The notes under the pieces are model-generated. The model saw only the letters and a program-made list of their open reading frames with translations, made no database searches and was not told where the DNA came from. From positions 77,771,499 to 77,835,498 of the forward strand of contig NC_029519.1 of the NCBI RefSeq assembly GCF_001577835.2: DNA of 64,000 bases. The letters are read 5' to 3'. Every line of letters begins with the position of its first letter. Position 1 is the first letter of the stretch. Of the stretch, positions 1 to 10,300 are shown piece after piece. Origin of the DNA: Coturnix japonica (taxonomy: Eukaryota > Chordata > Aves > Galliformes > Phasianidae). Position numbers and translations under genes: made by a program.

Positions 1-45
1 CTTCCTCCCAGCACAGGTGCCCCGTAAGCCCGCTTCCATACTCAC

Positions 46-91
46 AGAGCCCCAGGCTGAGCAGGAGGAGCAGTGCAGGAGACCCGGCCAT
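46..91 (-). CDS. CD8A: CD8A, first coding exon (signal peptide), partial gene
   Basis: The minus strand opens with ATG at 91-89 and encodes MAGSPALLLLLSLGL, a typical cleavable signal peptide with a Leu-rich core, followed by one base and a consensus donor (GTGAGT, 45-40). The phase-1 end matches the usual layout of Ig-superfamily leader exons and equals the 46-nt leader exon of CD8B at 27134-27179. CD8 alpha is the Ig-type chain of the T-cell co-receptor for MHC class I. The remaining exons lie left of position 1, so identity rests on the leader, the tandem position just downstream of CD8B, and a noisy inverted copy of an Ig V exon at about 23.3-23.7 kb that follows a copy of this same leader. 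Moderately high confidence. Confidence 0.75.
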
Positions 92-190
92 CGTCCTCGG
101 GGCGGTGCAGTGCAGCGCGGCTGATCTTTGTCACTGAACTTTGGAGGCAGCGTAACTTATAGGAGAGGATGTGATGTCATCAGGACCCTC
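92..190 (-). promoter_or_regulatory. CD8A: CD8A proximal promoter: TATA-like box and CRE-like site
   Basis: On the minus strand a TATAAG lies at 161-156, about 65 bases upstream of the CD8A start codon, which would put transcription start near 125-130 and leave a short 5' leader. Just upstream, 172-182 reads TGATGTCATCA, an 11-base perfect palindrome differing by one base from a cAMP-response element (TGACGTCA) core. Motif reading only; no expression evidence. Confidence 0.4.
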
Positions 191-264
191 TTCTGTGAAG
201 AGGTGGCGTTCACTGAAGGTTGATTTCTGAAGAAGTCCAGTAGAGATCCGGAGCTCGGGCTGTG

Positions 265-1480
265 TTTTTTTGCTGCAGTATCTTCAGTTGAGATTCAGAC
301 TGACAGCACTCCTTGAAATTAAATCATCCATTACAGACTGATGTCTCTCTGCCATTTGGTTCACTCACATCACATCCAGACCTGCTCAAAATGGAACAAG
401 TTCCATGATGTGGACTCTGGCCTCAGGCTATGTTTCTCGTCAGACGTTCTTCTACCTTCTCTTGCTCATCCTTATGTGGTCTGGTGTTGATCTCAAACCA
501 CACTGTTTTCTTCGAGAGCAAACAAGAAGTGGGAATGTTTTACAGCACAAATTCATATGCAGTTTTGATTTCCAAGTCCACCTATTTCTGACATGGCTCT
601 TCCCCAGCCCTTTTCTTCTTTGCAATTGTTTTTCAGATGCTGCTTTGTTCAAGGCAGGTCTGTGATGTGAAACCCATCAAAAAAGCCCCATGTGCCAGTG
701 GCATGCAAATTTTTACTTCTTTTTTTCAAAGCAGAATTTTTGTGGTCTTATTCTACAACCACCCTGACAAATATGTGTCAACATTCATGGCCTTTGATGC
801 TGCCTCCAGTTGACCACTCACACATTGGTAAGCGCTGCAGCTTTGCACATATGCAGTAACAACAGTTTCCCCGTGCTGGTGTTATTTTTGTCTTCAGTTG
901 TTATTTCCTGGCTCTGCTGTTATTTGTGATGTGTTGCTGTATTCCTGTTTTGCGATTAAGCCCCCTGTTCCTGAATGCCAGAAACCATGAAATGCTGTGT
1001 GGTGCAAGGGCTGTTTTGTGAGAAAATGGGTCAGAATTGTCTGGTTATTCCTGGGCTCATTTCTTTGGGCCTCAACGTATTTTGGTGAGTAAGGAAAGCT
1101 GCTGTGGAGCCTTCTAGAATCTGTTATTCTAGGCCTTTGTTGGAGGTTTTAGGACAGCATCACTTAGAGCAGCTTTTTTTTTTTTTTTTACAATAAAATG
1201 AGAACATTTGGCTTGTCTATCCATTTAATAGCATCACAAGCATGCTCTTTGGGTCTGCTGTAAATACATTCTTCTCAGTTGCAATAGAATCCATTCTACC
1301 TTTGAAGTGAGATCAAGAGCTTTGAGGAGTGCCTGACTTCACTGCCTGATGGAGGAACGTGGGGCAGGAGCTGAAGCTGTGGGCATGCCTTGTGGATGGC
1401 TGAAGCTGTCACATGTTTTGTGAGGTGCTGCACTGAGCTGCTTCTGCCTTATACCAGAAATGTGACCAAAGCAGAACAAC
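265..1480 (+). repeat. 1.2-kb unclassified repeat unit, copy 1
   Basis: This stretch matches 8495-9830 and part of 10038-11110 in the same orientation, with substitutions and small indels throughout. Landmarks shared by the copies are the GCTGCAG...TCTTCAGTTGAGATTC start, a GTTATTTCCTGGCTCTGCTG core (900-919 here) and a TGAGGTGCTGCA tail. On the minus strand it sits immediately upstream of the CD8A promoter. No open frame is shared between copies. I do not recognise a repeat family; it may be a local paralogous duplication of CD8 flanking DNA. Confidence 0.6.
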
Positions 1481-1822
1481 TTCTCTTTTTAGTGGTTCAG
1501 TGTGGTTTGTTTGGAAGGGAACCCGTTGGTGAATGCATTGGGTTGAATGTTTCTTGGGACTGTATTCTCATCCTGCCATGGAGCACGGTTGCCTACACAC
1601 AGCATCTTGTCTTTAGAGATGTGTTAGATGAAACTCTACAAGAGGAGTACATAAAAGTTCAGGAAGACCTATTGCCTTCTTTAGTAGGGGCATCTTACTT
1701 CCCAATTTCCTCCAAGTATTTCCATATCAATAAAGGTAATAAAGATTGGGGTCTACTGCTGGCCTGTTAATGAGACCTTCTTGTTTTATTTGCAGGAATT
1801 GTCGTAATCTCACATTCTCATC
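1481..1822. other. Intergenic stretch without recognisable feature
   Basis: Lies between repeat copy 1 and the CR1 fragment. I see no gene, RNA or repeat here. Confidence 0.5.
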
Positions 1823-2995
1823 TTGGTGGGGGATTTCAACCACCCAGATGTCTGCTGGGAAAGCAACACAGTGAGCTGCAAGCAATCCAGGAGACTCCTG
1901 GCATGTGTTGAGGATAACTTTCTGGTGCAGGTATTAGACAAACTGACCGGAGGTGTAATGTTCCTGGAGCTGTTCCTCACCAGCCCACAGGAGCTCATTG
2001 AAGAGGTTAAGGTTGGAGGTGTTCTGGGATGCACTGGACACGCTCTGGTGGAGTTTGTGATCTTGAGGAAAACGGACCTGGCAAAAAGCAAAGTCAGGAT
2101 CCTGAACTTCAGGAGAGCAAACCTCAGGATACTCAAGGATTTACTGTCTGAGTTCCCCTGGGAAGCTGTCCTTACAGACAAAGGAGTGTAGCAGAACTGG
2201 CAGCCCTTGAAGGATGCCCTTCTGAGAGCACAGGAGCAAACTGTGGGATGTTCTTGTATAGGCAGAGATGTGTGGCCTGGGAAGAATACAGAAATGCTGT
2301 CTGGACATGCAGAGATGGGTAAGGAAAGCCAAGTGCAGATGGAACTGTGTTTGGCAAGGGATGTGAAAAACAAGAAGGGATTCTACAGGTACATTGATCA
2401 GAAGAGACAGACCAAGGAGAGTGTACCCCTCTGATAAATGAGAAGGGAAAACTGGCTACAACAGACACAGAGAAGGCTGAGGTACTCAACGAGTTCTTTG
2501 CCTCAGTCTTCACTGGCAGCCAGGCTTCTCATGTCTCTCACATCCCTGAACCTCTAGGTGGAGACTGGGGAAGCAAAATCCCTCCCACTGTAAGAGAAGA
2601 GCAAGTCTGAGACTGTCTCATGAGAATCAATGAGTATCAGTCCTTGGCACCTCAGGGTCATGAAGGAGCTGTCTGAGGTGGTTGCCAAGATACTTTCCAT
2701 CATATTTAAAAAGCCGTGGCTGTGAGGTGCAGTTGCCAGTGACTGTAGAAAGGGAAACATCACTCCCATTTTTAAGAATGGAAGACCTGGTGAACTACAG
2801 AACAGTGAGCCTCATCTCTGTGCCTGGGGAGATGATGGAGAAGATACTTCTGGGTGGCACATGCAAAGTGAGGAGTGATCTGAGACAACCAGCACGGCTT
2901 CACCAAGGGCAGACTGTGCCTGACCAATCTGGTGGCCTTCTGTGATGGAGTGATAACACTGGTAAACAAAGGAAGGGCAACAGATGTCATCTACC
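1823..2995 (+). mobile_element. CR1 LINE fragment, endonuclease to reverse transcriptase region
   Basis: Broken reading frames on the plus strand spell CR1 ORF2: VGDFNHPDVCW at 1823 onward is the endonuclease GDFNHPD motif, LNEFFASVFTG near 2485 and GRATDVIYL near 2970-3000 are reverse transcriptase landmarks. It is truncated at both ends and interrupted by several stops and frame changes, so it is an inert remnant. CR1 is the dominant LINE of birds. A noisy inverted copy of the same fragment lies at about 19.28-20.26 kb. Confidence 0.85.
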
Positions 2996-5900
2996 TGTAT
3001 CCATACTTAACGAAATTTCAGATAGTAAAGCTAGGAGTTCATTCCTACCATGGAGCTTGGTCAGACATAAAGTTATCTCAGCATAACCTGTGTCTTTTGA
3101 ATGGGTGCTTTTCTTCTTCTGAAACATTAGAAACATGTCTCCTACAGTCTGGCTGTGTGACAGCAGGGATGTCCTGCAAGGGATGGGCTTGTGGTGAGCA
3201 CGTGTAACGCATGGCTGTGTTGATTTCAGCACTGCTGACGCTCCCTGCTGCTAATATAAGAATATCTGACCTCTTTAGTACGGAGGAATTGAAATCTTTA
3301 ATGAAGTTTTCAAGCTTTAGTCTCTAATCACAAGTTTTTGTTTCAAACTGAGGGGTCCAAAACCCATCAGACTCAGACATGCAGCTTTTCCGGTGTGAAA
3401 TGGAGCTGTGGTTTCTGAGCAACTCGCTGTCCCCTTTTCTTTGCAGAGCTGCAGCTCTGAAGGTCTTTGGAAAATCTCATGTGCAACACTCACACATCTT
3501 TCCACTGTGTGTTTCCAGTACAGCAGCCAATACAATACTACACACTGGATATTTCTACTGTAAACCTCACCTGCCTTAAGAAACAGTTTGCAAACCACAA
3601 CCGCTCCTGCACACTCATCCCCCCACAGTGCTGCCCTATAACCCCAGCAGTAGGTCAGATATCTCCACACATGCATTGCTTGTGCTGCGAGTTTGATACC
3701 AGGGCCGAGTGTCAAAGGGTTTGCTTCGTGCAAGAAGATGATAGCTTTGCACAAGCAGCTTGCACAGGCTTCGTGCACCTCATCTCTCAATGCCTTACAG
3801 CTGGGAGGTGCAGCCAGTCGGTAAATGAGCTCCAATGCTGCCACCTTTTGGGAGCCGGTGACAATTGACTCCTGCAGCACAGAGTGGTTTTGCTGCAGCT
3901 GGAGGCAGGAGCAACCAGCGTGCAGTTCTGCAGCTCTGATCTCCCGCACACCGCAGAGACTTGCTGTAGTTCTGCACTGAATCTCAAGGCTTTATGTCTA
4001 CCAGCACCACCTATGGGCTTTCCTCGGGTAAATGATGGTGATGATTGCTCCAGTGCATCCATTTTTGTATGAAGAGCAGTTCCAGTGTTTAATCAGTGAA
4101 CGGGACTCACAATTCCCACCTTCTGCTGCAGCCCCCATTCCCACAGTCAGGTTTCTGGTGGGTTCTCGTAGCTGTGCTGTTATCCCCACAGCTCTGATCC
4201 CACCTCCATCAGTTCAGCATTCACCAAGGAAGCACACAGCCCTCCCTAAAAGGGACAAGGACTGGAGGGTTTCTGGGGCCATTTCTGCAGTGGAGGATAA
4301 CTTTCCCAGGACGGGGTAGTGCTATGCATCCTCAATGGTTACATCTTAGGAGGGAACTTCAATTTCTGTGGTTGGTTACAGCTCAGGGAATGGACCAGGT
4401 TCTGATTGTCCATCCTTCCTGCCAACAGTGCTGGCTGTATGGCAGCCTATGGCTTTGCTTCATCTGTTTTGTGGTCACTATTGATGATGTTGGTTGCCTA
4501 GTTATTTCAACTTGTTATTTCCTCTAGATTTCGCATTACCTTGGAACAAAAAAAAAACAAAACCAAACAAAAAAACAACAACCCTCACTGTAGAATGAAA
4601 CCTGTGAACACAACCCTCAAACAGGATATCTTATTCAAAAGAGGCTGCCTTAATGCACCCTTCTGCCATCAACAAGACAAACTAAATTCAGTGCTAGGTT
4701 TCACTTTTAGCAGCCTGGTGCCCACTGCTCTAAAGGGGAGTGTTTGCTGTTTTCCATACCAGAGGAGGTTCAGAAAAGGGCAAAAAGGAGGACTGGATGT
4801 CTGAGATGGATTTGGAGTATTAAGGCTGAGACTTGTTAGCTTGAAAATACGTGGTCAAAATGAGTATTCACTGGAGGTCTCCAGATTTGTGACTGGCAGG
4901 TGGGTGCAGAAGGGGCTTGAGGGCCCACTGCCTCTTTCAATCAATACAAAAAGTAAGGGGCAGCAGATGAAGCTGCTGATGGTCAGGATTAAGTCTAAAG
5001 CAGCCATCCATCACCCACAGATATCCTTGCTGAGGAGTGCTGAGCATGCAGAGCCTGGACAAGCACTTGGAAAAGGGGTCTGTTGTGTGTTACTCCATAG
5101 TTGGCACCAGGCTCAGGAAATCTTGTTCATTGAACAAGGCTGAAATACTCAGGGGATGTATCACATATAGCTGTCCTGTCATTATTCCTTACCCATCTGC
5201 ATGGAGACAGAACAGTGGTCTGAATGTACCTGAACGTGCTCTGAATCAAACCTGTCTTTTTAATGTTCTTAAAATATAAGATCTCATTACAATGTGTCAT
5301 TTTAAGGAAGCCATTTGCTACAAAAAAACACCCGTTTCCCCTGAAACACTCTCAGTTTTCCATTTATCTCATTCTTGAATGCAGAGCAGTTGAATCTTAG
5401 CTGTTGTTGGTCTCACAAGGACGTTTATCCGCAGGGATGAGCCCTGCAGCACTGCGTGGCTCTCCCAGCATCTCTGTCCTCTTAACCACAGAAAAAGGGC
5501 AGGGTGCATGAACCCATTTTCAGTGCGTGTGTACATTTCAGTCTAAAGGAGATGCATACACAAGCTCAGCTGTAAAACCCCACAGCCTGTTGACCCAGTG
5601 GATGTCCAAAAAAAAGGTGTAGGACTTGGCAAAATGCCTTTGTTTGTGAGCCCAGGAATTGGGGAGAGGAGGGACACAGGGCTGGGGACCAGGAGAGCGT
5701 CTCCTTGGGGTGACAGTACAGTGACTCTGTACAGTGGGATGGGGACCCACCATTGCATCCTGGGCCAGCGTGTGTTGGAGTGCCAGCAAGGCACGGTTTG
5801 CCCTGAGTGTGTATCCAAAGAAAGGCATTTCTAAGTGACAGCACAGTAAATCCTTAGTGATCCTCATCAGTGATGAGTGAGCCAACTGAGAACAAACTGG

Positions 5901-7310
5901 CTGGGGGGAAGGTGCCTATTTCTGCAATGGCTTTTCCACTGCTGCTCAGATCCATTTCTGTGCAGCCTCAGCATTTCTGTATGTATACCTGTATGTACAA
6001 GTGAGCATTCAGCAACTCTGGCTGCTGTAAGTTTGCTTCCATGCAGTGAGGAGGGGGCAGAAGGCTGGAGGGTTTCTGGGAGGACAAGCGAAACAAGGAA
6101 GAAACAGGGAGGCAACCACCTGTAGAACATCACTGGGTGATACTGTGGCCACAAGGCCTTCCTGCTCTCTGCCCTCAGCAGTCACACACCTGTTTTTCCA
6201 TGGGGTTTCACCACAAACACCCCTTTCTCACTCGCCCTGCAGTGCAGCATCCCTGACCTTTGCCTGTCATTGAGCTTTCAACTTCTTTCAGGTTAAGAAC
6301 AAGAAAAAACCCAACACACTGGGGGCTCGTTTTCTCAGATGCAAAAGCTTCTTTTCATCAGTGGTCCTGTTTCTTTCTTACGTACACTCTGGAAGAACTC
6401 TATGACAGGGGAGTGATTTTTCCACCAGCTCTTGCATTTGTGAAACCATCCTCTCAGATCTCTGAGGCACACTGACCCCAAAACCCCCCACTGATGAGTG
6501 GTGGCATTATCAGATTTTGTTCACAGTTTCCTTTGGTGAAGTGTAAAAGCTGCATTTCGGAAGCAGGCGCAGAGCCCTGGGCTGCTGCTGCTTGTCCTCT
6601 CCTGTGATTGCATGCAGCTGAGCTGCAGGTTTTGTTTGAGCTCTAATGGAGCAACTGAATTGGGGAATTCAGAAGAGAAGTGGATTTCTAGCTGCCTGTT
6701 ACGGTCATTTACCCATGGAAAGGGAGTCAGAGCTGAACACCCATCACAGAACTGAATTTTTGCCAGAAAATGTGCACCTGGCTGCACATCCCCAAGGCTG
6801 GGCAGTGCCGTGCTGCTGGGCTCCTCTGCCTGTTATCAGCTGCTGCTCCACTGATTCGGCCTTGGGACAGGCTGTGTCTGACTGCAGGCTGAGCTCCCCC
6901 CGCAGCTTTTTGCAGGCTTTAACCCCTTCTTGCTCCCCAGCTCCTCACTGAGCTTGTAATCCCTTGTCGACCAAATCCAAGCCAAATTAGGGCCACAAGG
7001 CACCAGCCTGCAGAGCTGAATGATATATTTACTGCTTCTAACATCGTTACGAGGTGTGCAGTCACCTCTCAAAGTGTTCCTTACAAAAGTCATCAACCAG
7101 CAGAGCCCAGAGCATCTTTCCAGCCCGGCTGCACCCATCTGGTACCCCAGTCCCAGTGCAGATCCAGCTGCTGTGCTCCCAAAGTCTCCTTGAGAAAGGC
7201 TCAGCACAGTGCAGGATCTGAGCCAGTCCTCTGCAATGTCCTCACAGGGTCATATCCCAGCAGGGCTCAGCAGCACGCAGGCAATGCTCCATAGCTTTTC
7301 CTAGCAGGAT
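2996..7310. other. Intergenic DNA between CD8B 3' end and CD8A, no gene seen
   Basis: Open frames here are short, overlapping and without recognisable domains. An A-rich low-complexity patch lies at about 4543-4591. The 3' untranslated part of CD8B should lie just below 7311, but I could not pick a convincing polyadenylation signal. Confidence 0.5.
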
Positions 7311-7351
7311 TTACTTTCTGTGAGCTCTAAGCCACAGCCTCCTTCGCAGCC
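7311..7351 (-). CDS. CD8B: CD8B coding exon 5 (cytoplasmic tail and stop)
   Basis: After a CCCCACAG acceptor, this exon completes the split Arg codon and encodes LRRRLWLRAHRK, then TAA at 7313-7311. The tail is very short and strongly basic, as expected for CD8 beta; I see no Cys-x-Cys Lck-binding motif, which in this family belongs to the alpha chain. Confidence 0.9.
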
Positions 7352-10300
7352 CTGTGGGGAGATAATGCCAATCAGTTTTTGGTCCCCCCACCCCTCCACC
7401 CCAATCCCAGGCTGTGTCTGGGTGCAGTGCTTACGATAGAAGCGGCGGATGGTGGGGATCAGGCTCAGCAGGAGCAGCAGGTTGATGGCAGCCAGCGGGA
7501 TCCAGACCAGGGGGCTGCAGGCACCTGCAAGGGGGGACAGGGTGAGGAGCTGCCCCTTCAGCTCAGCACTGCAGCACTGGGTGGAGGAGCACGGGGTGAG
7601 GAAAGAGAAAAGCAGCTCTTGTTCTCAGGAAGGGTGAGGCCATGAGCATCACCCCAGGGTATCCCTTGAGGATGCACTGAACCAAAGTATCATGGGAAAC
7701 TTAGGTTCTGATAACCTTTTTTGTGGCATTCTTGCTGCTGCAGGGATCCACCTGATGCTGCATCCAGGGGGGCTACACCCCTGGGGAGCACTGGAGCCAA
7801 AAGGAAACCCTTCCTGGCCCCTACACCCACGTAGAACCCAGGACACTGCTCCTGGAGCAAAGCTCCCCATGAAGCAGCCAGAGCTGATGCATTCCCGTAC
7901 CTTTTTTGTTGATAGATTTGTTTATGGGTTTACACCTCGTTGGTTTCTTGGTGAACGGGGCCAGCGTGGACTTTGAAGGCAGAGGCAAAACATCGACTGT
8001 TTGGGAGAGAGGTAGAAGAGTGTTAATGTCACACTGAGCACAGCAAGCGGGGGGGGGGGGGGGGGAGGGGAGCTGGAAATGGCAGCTTTTAAAATGACAC
8101 CCATCATAGAATCACAGAATAATCTGGTGAAAGGGACCTTAAAGCCCATCTGGTTCCAACCTCCCTGACATAGAACCCCCCTCCCACCAGATTAGGGTGC
8201 CTGAAGTCCCATCTCACCCAGCCCTGAGCACCTCCAGGAATGGGGCACCCACAGCTCCTCTGGGCAGCCTGTATCAGGTCGTGCACCGTTGCAAACGTTG
8301 ATGTTAATTAAAATTGAGAGCTGTTTGGATCTCCTAATAAACAAAAAACCCCAAAACATCTTGAGACCATTTGAGATTGCACATTGGGTGGGATGTNGCC
8401 TCTGTGGTGGAACAGTGAGAAATGATTTCTGCGGCTCTTCATCTGTGATCCAGGACTTGGGTTTATCGTGATAATGTTGCTTTTAATGTTGCCTCAGGGA
8501 TTTTGCTGCAGTGTCTTCAGTTGAGATTCAAACAGACAGTGGTCCTGCTGGAAATCAAGTAAGTCTCTACAACCTGCTGTATCTCAGCCTTTTGAGGCAC
8601 TCTCTTCATGTCCACCTTTGTTGATAACAAGGATAAGATATGTTCCATTGTCTTAAGCTGCATGTTATGTTTTATGCAGCAGATTTTATGATGTTTTCTT
8701 CTGTTTTCAGATTGATCCACGCAGACTTCTCATCTCTGTGTCCGTGCATTGCTGACATGTATCTGAGTGCTTCAGCTCAGCTGTTCTCTTTAACCTTTCT
8801 TTGCAGAAGTTGGTGTCTGCAGGGCAGGAGGTCTGTGATGTGGCAGCCATCGCTGCAGCCCCATGTCCCACACTCACACATGTTAATTCTTTTCTTAATA
8901 TAAATTGTTGTGTTCTTGTTCTACAACCACAGGGACTTCCGGCCTGCCAAAAAACACCCTGCTATGCCTCAGCACTGAGGGCCCTTGCTGCTGCCTCCAG
9001 GTGACCACTCACACGTTGGTAAGTGCTGGGCTTCCTGCAGCTTTGCACTTATAGTAGCGGCAGTTTCCCTGTGCTGGTGTTATTTGTTATTAACTGGTCT
9101 TCAGTTGTTATTTCCTGGCTCTGCTGCTATTTGCGATGTGTTGCTGTATTCCTGTTTTGCAGATGTGCCCAATATTCCTGGATGCCAGAAACCAGGAAAT
9201 GCTGTGTGGTGCAAGTGCTGTCTTGTGAGAAAATGGGCCTAAACTGGTATCACTGGGCTCATTTGATTGGGCCTCAGAGCATTTTGTTGAGTAAGGAAAG
9301 CCACTGTGAAGCCTTTTTTGTAGGTTTTGGTGTTTGTGGTTTCAGATTAAAGTAGATCGGCTTTTTCTTTTTGAAAAATAAATAGAAAATGTATTTCACT
9401 GAATAAATTTAATTACAGTTATTCGTGTCTTGAAATCCTTTCAAGCAAGTGTGAACCATGGACTTATCGGCCACAGTCCATTTCCTATCGGGACACCTCT
9501 GGTGTTTGTGCAAGCTCCTTCCATTGTCAGTTCATTCTTCTCAATCCAAGCAGAATCCATGCTGAATTTGCAATGAGATCAGGAACTCTGGGGAGTGCCT
9601 GGTTTCACACCTTGTGGAGGAACGTGGGGCAGGAACTGTAGCTTTGGGAATGCCTTGTGAATGACTGAAGTTGTCTCAATGAGGTGCTGCATTGAGCTGC
9701 TTCTGCCTTACAGCAGCACTGTCAGCAAAGTAGGAAAAATGCTGATCTGAAGCTATGGGCATTGCAGGTGAGCTCCCACCTAAGAAGCTCCTCTGCATGT
9801 AGGAATGTCACCCATGGATAAACTGTGATGTTTCAGATGCTTTTATACAAGGTCATGGTGAGTCCTCACCTGCTGAGCAGCGACCATCAGCAGCACTGAT
9901 GGTGCAACTGAGGGAGTTGGGAATGAGAGATAAGCTCTCATCTCTTTGGTTTGGGGGTTCTTCCTGCCCTTACAGACAGAGACATCACAGTGCAATGTAG
10001 AGGCTATGGTGAAATTGGTCTGTATTTAATTTTCTTNTTCTACAACCACAGGGACTTCCGGCCTGCCAAAAAACACCCTGCTATGCCTCAGCACTGAGGG
10101 CCCTTGCTGCTGCCTCCAGGTGACCACTCACACGTTGGTAAGTGCTGGGCTTCCTGCAGCTTTGCACTTATAGTAGCGGCAGTTTCCCTGTTCTGGTGTT
10201 ATTTGTTATTAACTGGTCTTCAGTTGTTATTTCCTGGCTCTGCTGTTATTTGTGATGTGTTGCTGTATTCCTGTTTTGCAAATGTGCCCCCTGTTCCTGG

